This document shows, in pieces, positions 50,764 to 60,602 of a DNA stretch of 64,000 nucleotides (positions are counted from its first letter, which is position 1; every line of letters starts with the position of its first letter). Below the pieces are notes generated by a model. That model had not been told where the DNA came from. It made no database searches and saw nothing but the letters and a program-made list of their open reading frames with translations. The translations under genes were made by a program, and so were the position numbers. The stretch spans positions 1-64,000 of the forward strand of contig MPUH01000073.1 in the NCBI GenBank assembly GCA_001970955.1. The letters are read 5' to 3'. The DNA comes from Stentor coeruleus (taxonomy: Eukaryota; Ciliophora; Heterotrichea; Heterotrichida; Stentoridae).

Positions 50764-51939
50764 ATGGGAAATTGTGCTTCTAAGAGAACAAATAGATCAT
50801 ATCAATCTTCAGTAAAAGTTTCTGTCCCAAATCTTGTTTACATCAATAGAAGTAACAAAACTCTTTTAGCAGTAATATCATATGATATCAGTCTTGTGAA
50901 ATTAAAACAAAAAGTTAAAGTTTATAAAAATTCTGCTGTCAGCTACATTGATCATGAGACTATAATAGTTGCAGGAGGAAGTGATTCAAGTAACAGTTTA
51001 ACAAACCGGGTTTTTCTAATAAATGCTTATCAAAAATCAATTGTTGAGTTACCGTCTTTGCCTGTCCCTATGAAGTTTGGTCAGTTTTGCAGATCTTATA
51101 GTCATCTATATTGCTTAGGAGGAATATCAGAATCTGAAGATAACAGCTCATGTCAATTAGAAGAATCCTCTCCACTAATGAGATTCGACTTCACAAGTAG
51201 TACCTGGGAAGTCTTTAAACACAAGCATAACAGAACAGCTGAGCATTACTTAAACCGAAGAATTATCCATGAAGAAGAAAAACTCAGAGAATCTATTTAC
51301 TTTACTGAATGCCCAAAATTAAAAGACCTTCTCTTTCCTGCAGTAGGTTATTGGAATGGAAAAATCTATATAATTGGTGGTAAAATCGCAACTCCTGGAG
51401 GTTTTGAAGTATTTGATAAAGTTTTTGCAATACATGTTGAAGGTCAGGAATTTCGTATAATAGAAGAACCTTATGTTATTCCAGTAAAACTATCAGCCTC
51501 AACATGTTTTGTAAAAGGAGGAAAAGGGTTTATAGCAGGTGGGCTATTAGAGAATTCAATGCCAAATATGGAGGTTTTTATAGTGGATTTTGATGAAAAA
51601 ACTGTAAAAAAGCTTGAAATTGGTATTGATAGACCTCTTGAAGAACATTATCCTATTAATGTTGAAGATAAAGGAATACTTTGTTATTCACCTCCAAAAC
51701 TTCTTTATGTTCGTGAGGATAAGTCTAAGATATATCAGTTTTCCATGCCTTCACAAGATACTTTGAATTATTTAGATTTAACTTTAGAAAAATCTTCTAA
51801 TGAGAAGAAGTGTTCACAAAAAGTTATGGTTGATTTATCTTTGGTATTTTGTTCAAGAACAGAAGCTCCTAATCATGCGGTTATTGAACCTTTAGCTATG
51901 CCGAAAATGCTTTTAGATAAAGTTGATGAGAATATTTAA
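50764..51939 (+). CDS. N-myristoylation-type kelch beta-propeller protein
   Basis: The 391-residue product starts MGNCASKRTNRS, a strong N-myristoylation signal with an adjacent Cys for palmitoylation, so membrane attachment is expected. The rest is a kelch-type propeller with blades such as ETIIVAGGSDSSN, SHLYCLGGISES, GKIYIIGGKIATPGGFEVFD and GKGFIAGGLLEN. It lacks the N-terminal coiled coil of the two other kelch genes in the window (5495 and 60603). It is probably a membrane-tethered scaffold. No BTB, F-box or catalytic domain is present. Confidence 0.82.
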   Translation: MGNCASKRTNRSYQSSVKVSVPNLVYINRSNKTLLAVISYDISLVKLKQKVKVYKNSAVSYIDHETIIVAGGSDSSNSLTNRVFLINAYQKSIVELPSLPVPMKFGQFCRSYSHLYCLGGISESEDNSSCQLEESSPLMRFDFTSSTWEVFKHKHNRTAEHYLNRRIIHEEEKLRESIYFTECPKLKDLLFPAVGYWNGKIYIIGGKIATPGGFEVFDKVFAIHVEGQEFRIIEEPYVIPVKLSASTCFVKGGKGFIAGGLLENSMPNMEVFIVDFDEKTVKKLEIGIDRPLEEHYPINVEDKGILCYSPPKLLYVREDKSKIYQFSMPSQDTLNYLDLTLEKSSNEKKCSQKVMVDLSLVFCSRTEAPNHAVIEPLAMPKMLLDKVDENI

Positions 51940-52863
51940 GTAGTAAAAATATAATAAGAGGATCTTATTAGATGGATTTAGGAAAAGGGTTTTTAGTTGA
52001 TGATGATAAGGGAGAGAATGGGTTATTAGAATTTAGGATATGGGTTATATGAATGAAGTATTAGGGTTATATGTGAAGTATTAGTTTGTTATGATGAAAA
52101 TTGATATAATTATGTTTGATATTATAGTATAAAATTTAATTGTTAGTTACATTTAATTTTTGTTGTAGCCAAGTTATTGTTAGAAGATTTTATTTAACTG
52201 TATTATGAATTTGTATAAGAGATAGTATAATTTCTTCTATGTTTTGAATGCTAAAAAGCAGTAATGTCTGGATATCATCTATTTTTTTAGGTTTTTTTGG
52301 TACTTTTATAAAATTAAAACTGTATCAATTTTCTATTTTCAAATTAACTCAAAATATAATAATCTCCTTAGGTCAGGGTTGATTTTAAAACTCCAGAAAC
52401 TATTCAACAAAAATATCAAAAATCACCCTGACTCTTTTATATAAGTAATCATAGTACAATATATATTTCAAGACCTAAAATATCTAGTTTTTGTTGATTT
52501 CTAACACATTTTTGAATCAGTCAAAAATTCTAAGTTGAAGCTAATTTATTGACTTTAATTTTACTTAATCCGAGCAAAAAAATTTAGGTGAAATTTACAC
52601 TATTTTCCATATTAAGTATATATTATAATAAATATGCATTCAGATATTATTACAACCCAAAAAATCTTCTTCAAGATTAACTAAATAAAATTTTTTTAGT
52701 GCAAATACTCAATTTCACTCATAGTTTTAAAACAATTTTTTATTTCTAGAATTTATAAGACTGAATATATATATAAATACTCAAAACAATCAACTAATTT
52801 AATAGGCAACCCATTTATTTAAAATATTAGCTTTATTCTTAATGGTCTATTATAATTTCTGAA
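51940..52863. promoter_or_regulatory. 924-bp plus-strand tandem spacer
   Basis: Left part (to about 52.3 kb) G-rich and C-poor, the rest C-containing and G-poor. No coding signal is seen. Confidence 0.5.
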
Positions 52864-53991
52864 ATGCCTTTACACAAAAGGTATTATAAAATCCTCATTA
52901 CCTTGATTAACAAAACTACAAAATCTCAAGATGATATCAACAGAATAGCAGACCTTCTTACAAAAATCGATGAATTCGCTCCTTATATTTCGTCATTGTC
53001 GACACTCTCATTAGAAGAACTTGCATCTAGTATGAAATTAACAGAGTTTCATCGCTTAGAAATAATTTTTTTAAAAAACAGCTACTCAGACAAGTTATAT
53101 ATTATAGCGAAAGGTCATGTATTACTCTACGATTCTGCTGAAAACGGAAAAAAATTTCTTGTAACCACTTTGGGTCCTGGAAAAGTACTTGGGGAAAGGG
53201 GTTTAATTAGGCATTTGCCTAGAAGCTTAACCGCAGTATCAAAAAAGCATACTTATTTGCTAACACTAGATTTATCAACTTTTAGCTATATTATGAGAAA
53301 TCAGCTTCAATCAAACATTGAAGAAAAAATTGCTTTTCTTGAAAGAAAATTTCCGAGGTCTTTTGGTTTTAAGTCATATCAAAAAGAGAAAATTGCTTAT
53401 TGTATTGATATTAAAAAATACAAAAGAGATGATATTATTATTGAGCAAGGGAAACTAATTGAGTATTTAATTATGATCCATAGTGGTGAGTGCTTATTGA
53501 CAAAAAATTATGATTATAAACAGATTAAAATAATATGTCTTGGATCTGGATGCATGATTGCTGATGAGTGCGTATTTTATAATGAACCATCACATTATAC
53601 ATGTAGAGTTGTATCTGAAAATGCAAAGCTATACTTTGTTAAAAAACAACACTTTTTATTACAATGTTCACAAGAAGTTGCCAATAAACTTACAAAACTT
53701 TGTAAGGCTAGAGTTGCAACTAGGGATGAAATGGCTGAAGTTGCTAGTCGTGTAGTATTGGAATCAAGTAGTTTTAGTAATACAGTTACAAAATTTCCAC
53801 TTGCACATCCGATGCTAAGAAAGAAATTTTCAGTCCCATATAATGTTTCACAAAGTAATGAAAGCTTGTTATGTGTTCCTGGTAATCTTAATAAAAGCAA
53901 AGAAAAACTTATCAATCTGAGAAAAAGAGTTAATCTTAATAGAAGCTTAATGGTGTCGAGAAATAGTTTAAGTAACTCAATTTTAATATAG
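52864..53991 (+). CDS. Double cyclic nucleotide-binding domain protein
   Basis: The 375-residue soluble product has two cNMP-binding folds: CNBD1 (~65-160, KLYIIAKGHVLLYDSAENGK ... GKVLGERGLIRHLPRSLTAV) and CNBD2 (~185-275, IMIHSGECLLTKNY ... CMIADECVFYNEPSHYTCRV). CNBD1 keeps a G-E ... P-R-S phosphate-binding cassette. CNBD2 has ADE instead of GE and no PR, so it may not bind ligand. There is no dimerisation/docking domain or inhibitor sequence of a PKA regulatory subunit and no membrane helix. The C-terminal ~90 residues are basic and Ser/Arg-rich. A cytosolic cAMP/cGMP sensor or a protein of PKA-R descent; no partner is visible nearby. Confidence 0.82.
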   Translation: MPLHKRYYKILITLINKTTKSQDDINRIADLLTKIDEFAPYISSLSTLSLEELASSMKLTEFHRLEIIFLKNSYSDKLYIIAKGHVLLYDSAENGKKFLVTTLGPGKVLGERGLIRHLPRSLTAVSKKHTYLLTLDLSTFSYIMRNQLQSNIEEKIAFLERKFPRSFGFKSYQKEKIAYCIDIKKYKRDDIIIEQGKLIEYLIMIHSGECLLTKNYDYKQIKIICLGSGCMIADECVFYNEPSHYTCRVVSENAKLYFVKKQHFLLQCSQEVANKLTKLCKARVATRDEMAEVASRVVLESSSFSNTVTKFPLAHPMLRKKFSVPYNVSQSNESLLCVPGNLNKSKEKLINLRKRVNLNRSLMVSRNSLSNSILI

Positions 53992-54616
53992 TTTTTATTA
54001 ATTTTTTAGATATGAAAATTAAAATACAGACTTTTTGGTTTTTGAGTTTGTTTTTATATGATATTTGGGAAGTATTGCGATTTTTTATATTTTAAATTTA
54101 AAATACTTTTAAGAAGTAGTAGTAAAGTTTTATGTGAAAAAAGTCTTTGTTAAAAATAAAATATTTCTTGTAGTATGCTAAAGTNTGTGAAAAAAGTCTT
54201 TGTTAAAAATAAAATATTTCTTGTAGTATGCTAAAGTATGAATTAAATAATGGAGTTGTCCTAATAGGTCATTAATTTGCATAATACTTACATATTTATT
54301 TAATAATTATCGGAGAAATAGTATCATTTGCTTTTTTGAAGTAATCAATATAAAATATCAAAATCTAAATTAGTTAAGTAAAAATACTATCAAAGAATCA
54401 TATGCAATTTCGAAAAGCAAGTGTACAAAATTAATGACAAAATGAAAACATTAATTAGTAAACTTTAGGCAATATCAAAATCTAATTATTTTCATAATAT
54501 CACCAATCATCCACACCAAACCTTCATTTAACTCTCTTTATCCTCATAAAACCTACATCAACTTTGGAAAATCCTAATATATTATTCAATTACATTACTC
54601 TATTAATAATAAAAAA
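53992..54616. other. Convergent spacer with an assembly seam
   Basis: G/T-rich and C-poor to about 54.1 kb, a 52-bp duplication around N at 54185, then C-containing and G-poor to the Hook 3' end. No gene is seen. Confidence 0.55.
54133..54237. repeat. 52-bp duplication around a single N (assembly seam)
   Basis: 54133-54184 repeats exactly at 54186-54237 around N 54185. Confidence 0.88.
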
Positions 54617-56995
54617 CTAACCATGTCTTTTCCTTACTGCCTCTTCAATCTTCTTAGTTTCATCACCCAATTGTTTCCACACAGACTTAAGTAATTTTGC
54701 AGAGTCTTTCCAACACATCTTAAGTTCTTTATTATTCTTCGTAACTCTAGCAATCTCCTTCTCTTTCTCAACAAGCGCTTCACGAAGCTTAAAAATCTCT
54801 TCACTTATCAACAAAGTAGGATCTTTAATACTCATAGCCCTTTGCCATCCAATCATAGTATTTCTTCTTTCAAATTGCAACTTAGCAGCAAGTTGTTCTC
54901 TTTGTTTCATAAGTTCATTTACAGCTTCTTCTGACTGTTGCATGAATTCTTGATTTTTAATTTCTATTTCCTGTTTGCATTTTTCTTTAATCTCAATATT
55001 TTCTAATTGAAGTTTTTTAATAACTTCTTCTTTTGCTGTAGTCACTTCGTTTATAACTTTATTTTTCTGTTCAAGTCTTTGTTGAAGTTCAGAATTATCA
55101 TTTCTTAAAGCAATCATTTCCCTTTCTAATTCCATAAGTTGTTGAGAACCCCCTGTATTAGTTGCAGAGTTTCTTCTAAGTGATGCTAATTCATTAACAT
55201 AAACTTTTTCTTTTTGTTCATAAGCACCAATTTTATCTCCAATAACCCTAAGTTCAAGCTCTAATTCTCTTACAGTCATATCTTTACTGTTTACAGAAGC
55301 TTGAAGGACAAAATATTCTTCTCTGCAATCAAGGTACTTTTTATGTATAGCATCTTTTTCTGTATATAAATTTTTAATATCATTAAGTAATGTAGCTTTT
55401 GTAGCTTTGACTTCTTCAAGTTCATACATAGTCTGCTCATGAACAACTTTTTCATGTTCTTTTTCAGCTAAACTTTCATTCATAACTTGTATTTGTTCAC
55501 TAAGAATCAAATTGTTACTTTCTAGTTGTTTTATTACACCCATATATTCATACCCACGTGTGTGCATTTCTTCTATAACCATAAGAATTCTTTCTTTATA
55601 TGATTTGATTTCTAATTTTTTTGTATCAATCATGGTCTTTTGATGATTAAGTTCTCTTATTGTCAATTCAATCTGCTCATGGGCTGTAGGCAAACATGAT
55701 TGTCTTGATTTAAAAGTCCTATTTTGTGATGGGATTATAACAAGTTCTTTTTCGCTTTGTATAATAAACGAGTCTTCGCTTGCATGGGAACTATCTTGTC
55801 TATCAAGCATTAATTCTTGGTTTTTACTTTCTAATAAACTGACTTTCTGTCTAAACTCAACAATTTCTTTTTCGTATTTCTTAATCATTTTTTCTTTATT
55901 CTCTAAGTTAAACGACAAAGTATCAGCACGATTTTTTTCTTTATTTACTTGTTCTTTGTATTGAACTATTTGTTTACGAAGACCAGCAAGAACTTCTAAT
56001 TCAGTATGTTGTGATGCTACTGTTTCCATTAAATTCTCGTTTTGTTTCTGTAAGTCCGCAGCTTTTTGTTTAATCCCAGCTAAGCTTTCAAGTCGCTTTT
56101 TATATTGTTGCAAAGTTTTATCAGCGTTCATGTTTTGGTAGTTTTTAGCTGTAGCAACATCAATATCATCTTTTAATTGAGCGATTTCATTTTCGTATTG
56201 TTTTTTCATTTTATCGAAGGATTTTTGAAAGTCAGCAATTTGTTCATCTTTTTCCATCAGTCTTATTTTTAATTCATTAACCAAAGATACAGAATGTCTT
56301 GCTTCTTGTTCGGATTTTTTCTCAATATCAGTATATAACCTTTCATTTTCTCCTTTAAGTTGTTGTATCTGTTGGGCTAATCTTGCCTTATCTTCTATAT
56401 AACCAGTGATCTCTTGCTCTAATTCAAGTACTTGTTTTGATAATTTTTTCTTATCATTTCTCAATATCTCAACTTCTTTTCTAACTAAATCACTATCTCC
56501 CATAGGGTTTTCATTATCCTCTCCTATGATTTTTTGAATAAAAGCCATTAAGGTAATTTGAGCTGATTCATCAAGTTCCATCATTCTTTTGATGTAAACT
56601 TGTTTCTGAGGACAGTGGATTATAGCAAAGAAAATTGCTTCAAAAAGCTTAATCGCATCATCTGGGTTTCCTTTTCTTGCTAGGTTTGGTAAGTCGATTC
56701 TGTCTAATTTTGTATGTGACATTTTGAGTTCTTCTTCTAAGTACTTGTCAAGAGCTTTTTTAAGTCGACGAAGATTTCCAAGTTTTAATGCCCAGTTATT
56801 TTTAACGTCTATTGAAATGCATTCCATATCAAAGTACTCTGGTGATCTGGATGAATATTACACTTTACTCATTAGTTCATAAAGAAGAATACCATCAGAT
56901 AAGTCGCTAAGGCTTTTGCATTGAATTCCTAACTCGTTTCTGTTTAACTAAATAACTTTTACCCATTGAATCAGGCACTCCCCTAGATCAACCAT
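54617..56995 (-). CDS. Hook-type dynein adaptor (two 15-nt introns)
   Basis: Hook proteins link cytoplasmic dynein to cargo. Removing two 15-nt introns (56948-56962 and 56847-56861) gives 782 residues starting MVDLGECLIQW. The Hook/CH-like domain (~1-150) then reads LNRNELGIQCKSLSDLSDGI LLYEL and, after the second intron, SPEYFDMECISIDVKNNWAL. KLFEAIFFAIIHCPQKQVYI and MMELDESAQITLMAFIQKI match the conserved helices. A long coiled coil (~170-760) follows. Without the introns the first ~46 residues of the conserved domain would be lost. The cargo-binding end is not recognisable. Confidence 0.9.
56847..56861 (-). other. 15-nt intron 2 of the Hook gene
   Basis: GTAATATTCATCCAG. Removal gives MSKVSPEYFDMEC in frame, matching the Hook domain. 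Confidence 0.9.
56948..56962 (-). other. 15-nt intron 1 of the Hook gene
   Basis: GTAAAAGTTATTTAG ends in an in-frame TAG. Removal joins ECLIQW to LNRNELGI, the conserved start of the Hook domain. Confidence 0.92.
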
Positions 56996-57739
56996 TTTTT
57001 AAAATACATCATGCTTCTATTCTGGGTTTTTGGAATTTCATTAGTAAAATAATACCTTTTGATTGAGGATTATAGAGATTTAGGTTTTGATTGATTTTGT
57101 TTTGGGAAAAATTTTTTGATGGATGATGAGGATGCTGATGATTATTGGATTGTTTTGGAATGTGATGTGTGGGTATTATGGATTTTGTATATTTTGAATT
57201 AAAAAGGTTTTTGGTGAAGTTGTACGTGAATTTTTTTTGTGGATTTCGGGTTAGGCTTTGAGATAAAGGGGTTTTATGGTTTAAAGTTTTTGTGATATGA
57301 GGTGAAAATTATTTAAGTAATGGGTTTACTATGAAAATTAAGGGTTTAAAATTAATAAATAATTTGAATATATGATAAAGAAATCTTTCAAAAAATATAT
57401 TAACAAGATAAGATTGCAATATAGAATAACTATATAATATACTTATATGTTAGGAATAGAAATAAATTATTACTTCAAGGTAAACCATGAATCAATATTT
57501 TTTTAAGGAATCAAATTTAGTATTCCTAACTAAAATACTATAAAAGTTCAAATAAACCATATGATATTACCATTCTAAACTATCCTATATATACCTTTTC
57601 ATATTTATTTAAAGCATTTCTCGAATTCAATTTCATAGATTTACTTAAATTGAATTTCTATTGATGATTTACAAAATAATAAAATTCCATGTTTTGTTTA
57701 TTAGTTTAATCCACAAAGCAAATCCCATTAAAAATTATA
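56996..57739. promoter_or_regulatory. Divergent spacer
   Basis: Between the Hook start (56995, -) and the PHD start (57740, +). G-rich and C-poor to about 57.38 kb, then C-containing and G-poor. A further start-like frame from 57664 was rejected in favour of 57740. Confidence 0.5.
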
Positions 57740-59583
57740 ATGGAAGTGTGCATGATATGCAAGAAAGCAAGTTGCCTCCTTCATTGCAAATTGTAAGAAA
57801 GAAAGTCAGTTGTACATTAAAAGTCCACAGTGACTGTTATGGAAGTCTTCCTCAAGAAGATTGGGCTTGTGATAATTGCTCATATCAAGGTGCTCGTTGC
57901 AGTTTATGCCCCCCACAGCATGCATCATCAAGCCTCAGTCCTTTAAGAAGGTCGTCAGAAATGTCTTGGGTTCATCTTATATGTAACTCTCACTTAGGTA
58001 TGAGATTTGTCAAAGAAGCTTATTTAGATAAAGAAGACCTTCAATTTGCTGTAAAAGGCATTGAAAATTTGGATGATGTAGCTTTTTGCCTCAGATGTAG
58101 TATATGTGGGGGCACTATGACAGGTCTTTGTGTTAACTGTGCCGAACCAGCATGTCCGAAATCTTTCCATCCATTATGTGCGATATCTTCAGGATATAAA
58201 ACATCCCCGCCTTCAATTTTCTGTCCAGACCATTCATCCCCTGTTAAAAATGAACAAGTCCAGCTGGCCCCACATAAGATCAAAGATCAGAAAAAAAGCA
58301 AAACCAAACATTTGAATTTTAAATACGTTTCTAGTTGTAAAAACCCAAAAAGAAGCAGGAATACTAAAGTTACAAATGATTTTGATAAAGTCAAAGATTA
58401 TTTTGTTGTCCCTTCACAAAAAATTCTGACTAAAACAATTTTACCTTATGATAAATCAGAATTTACATTGCCGAATATTGTTTATCATATGAGTAATAAA
58501 TGTAGGGTTTTATTTCAAGGTCCCAAAAGTCATTTTTTAATGAATTTTAGTGTTAGTCCTCATGCTCATATAGCCACACAGTGTAATGAAGAATTTGTTA
58601 TTGTCCCAAGATATGGGGATATAAAGAACTTGAAATATGAGTTGGTATTAGAAAATTATATGAAAATCACTGAGGAGATGAGCCAGGATTATGATCTTCT
58701 TAGTAGATGCTTGAATGAAACTATACCTGCTGAAGATGAGGTGACTAAAGAAATACTTTATTCCTTAGAGTACTTCTCAAGAAAAGTCATCCCAGTAGTC
58801 AACAACAACAAAGGGCTCCTATCTCGACTTATTGAAAAAAAACGTAAAATTGATATGATCGAAGTCCAAAAAGTCTGCACTCAAAGCTGGATTTGTATGC
58901 AATGGACCTTAATCTACAAAAACTTAAAATCCGGTCTTCAAGACAAATCAATCGACTACTATGACAGCCGTGAAGAAGCTAATCCTGAGATAAAAAAAAT
59001 CGACTGCGCAATTTGCTTCAATTATGATGAAGAAAATGCAATCCTCAACCCTGTAGTCTATTGTTTCGGATGCAGACTTTTTATGCATAGAGCATGCATA
59101 GGAATCCAAAACCCTCCAGATGAATTCTATTGTCAAGTTTGTCTTTCCAAAAGCAATCCTCGATGTTTACTTTGTTCTTGTAAAGAATGGCCAATGAAAT
59201 GTGTTGATTCAGAATGGTTTCATATTTCCTGTGCTCTTTGGGATCAAAGGGTTGAATTTACAGACAAACAGTTTCTTGAAGGGATTATTCTTAATGGAAT
59301 ATCTCGTTTAGGATGTTGTTTTATATGTAAAAAACCTAATGGACCACTTTCTGAATGTAAAGAATGTCAAACTTTATGCCATTTGATGTGTGCTTGGAGG
59401 AATGGGTATAAATTTTATACTAATGAACTTTCAACACCACAGAGAAGGCTCCAGGCTGGGTTTATTTGTGAAAAGCATTTTGATGACAGAGATTATGCGA
59501 CACAAAAGCAACTTAGGTATAATGCTTTTATTAATTACCTTAGCCCAAGGCTGCAAAAAAAGCGTAGTAGAGAAAGTAAGTAG
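57740..59583 (+). CDS. Double PHD / extended PHD chromatin reader (one 17-nt intron)
   Basis: Chromatin-associated protein of the BRPF/JADE/AF10-like PHD type, 608 residues. The ATG is 57740. The 17-nt intron 57793-57809 must be removed to rebuild the first PHD finger: MEVCMIC ... CLLHCKFCTLKVHSDCYG ... WACDNC, with correct C4HC3 spacing. An extended PHD (zinc knuckle plus PHD, ~50-165, ending CPDHSSP) follows directly. A ~240-residue middle region carries no recognised domain. A second cassette starts near residue 414: IDCAICFNYDEENAI ... CFGCRLFMHRACIG ... FYCQVC, then ePHD RCLLCSCKEWPMKCVDSEWF ... HISCALW to FICEKHF. Two PHD-ePHD cassettes in one protein is unusual. No bromodomain or HAT is present, so it probably serves a histone-modifying complex. 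Confidence 0.88.
57793..57809 (+). other. 17-nt intron of the PHD gene
   Basis: GTAAGAAAGAAAGTCAG. The length is fixed by the frame shift it causes: 15 or 16 nt would not rejoin the frame, and 17 restores CKFC in the PHD finger. It is longer than the 15/16-nt introns elsewhere. Confidence 0.85.
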
Positions 59584-59614
59584 GAAATTTAGATATATAT
59601 CAGATTAATAATCT

Positions 59615-59651
59615 TTATTTTTATTAGAATTCNTTATTTTTATTAGAATTC
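59615..59651. repeat. 18-bp duplication around a single N (assembly seam)
   Basis: 59615-59632 recurs at 59634-59651 around N 59633. It lies in the 277-bp spacer after the PHD gene. Confidence 0.8.
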
Positions 59652-59860
59652 TTATAGCTTTTATTGTTTTATATTTAGAATAGTAGGTATTTGTTGAGGT
59701 TTAGAGATTTTGGTTTTATAGTGATAATAAATTCTGATATAAAAATATGAATACAATTCTAAGCTTATTATCTTAATCGAATTATTTAAGTAAGCATATT
59801 ATACATTATTCTATTAAATGTATAACTTACTGCTGAGATTAAATTAATAGAGATCTTGTT

Positions 59861-60505
59861 ATGGTTTATAATAAAATGAGCAGTTATCAGACTTTAAGAG
59901 AGGCTTTACTATATAGATCAGATAGGTTTTTCAAAGTCCAAACCTTCTACAATCTTGCTGTAGCCTGGATGGCAATACTTATTTTTGCTAATTTTTCAGG
60001 AACTTTTCTGTCTTCAATATACGGCATAAGTGCTAAGGAAATATTAAAAAATCTTGGAATTTTATCAATAACTGAACCAAAAATCTATACAGATGCCTTA
60101 TGGATATACATTTGGGTTATAAAAATCATATCATCACTTACAATTTATTTCAACAACACTGATTGGGATTTTTACAAGAAAAGAATTTTCAGCGATATTT
60201 TACAAAATTTGTTGTTTTTTATAGAATATATTATAGTTTTATTCATACACAAATATATCGGGTTCAAAATCTCAGGCCATGGACTAATAATGACTATGTC
60301 TACATGTTTTATATGGAGAGAAGGTGATTTGAATTACTTAATTACAAACAACAAAATCATTAAAATAGTCTGTTGCTGTTTTGCACTATTGAATTTTTAT
60401 ATTTTCTTCTGGACTGCTTTTGCTTTCCACCCATTACTAGAAGGTTTTGCTGGCTTATTATTAGGGCTTATTACTAGTTATTTAGTATATATAAAAACAT
60501 ATTAA
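59861..60505 (+). CDS. FIT (fat storage-inducing transmembrane)-like ER membrane protein
   Basis: FIT/Scs3 proteins are ER lipid-phosphatase-like enzymes (acyl-CoA diphosphatase in animals) needed for lipid droplets. The 214-residue product has about six helices and two family-like motifs near the C-terminus: KISGHGLIMTMST (FITM DISGH-like, His at ~139) and AFHPLLEGFAGLLLGLI (YFHN...EK-GALFGL-like, His at ~190). Both His residues would be the catalytic pair. The remaining sequence is divergent. The ATG at 59861 is used; an in-frame ATG at 59876 is also possible. I rate the family likely, not proven. It is convergent with the kelch gene, 97 bp apart. Confidence 0.65.
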   Translation: MVYNKMSSYQTLREALLYRSDRFFKVQTFYNLAVAWMAILIFANFSGTFLSSIYGISAKEILKNLGILSITEPKIYTDALWIYIWVIKIISSLTIYFNNTDWDFYKKRIFSDILQNLLFFIEYIIVLFIHKYIGFKISGHGLIMTMSTCFIWREGDLNYLITNNKIIKIVCCCFALLNFYIFFWTAFAFHPLLEGFAGLLLGLITSYLVYIKTY

Positions 60506-60602
60506 ATATGTTTTATAAACTTTTCTGTATAAGTATTTCATATAAGAATCATATTTTTTTACATAGAAAACTTCAAGCAATTTAATCCTTTTAACTACAT
60601 TA

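Noticed and set aside
57664-57739. Start of the PHD gene in the frame of the long open reading
   Set aside because: That reading lacks the first two zinc ligand pairs. ATG 57740 plus a 17-nt intron supplies CMIC and CKFC.
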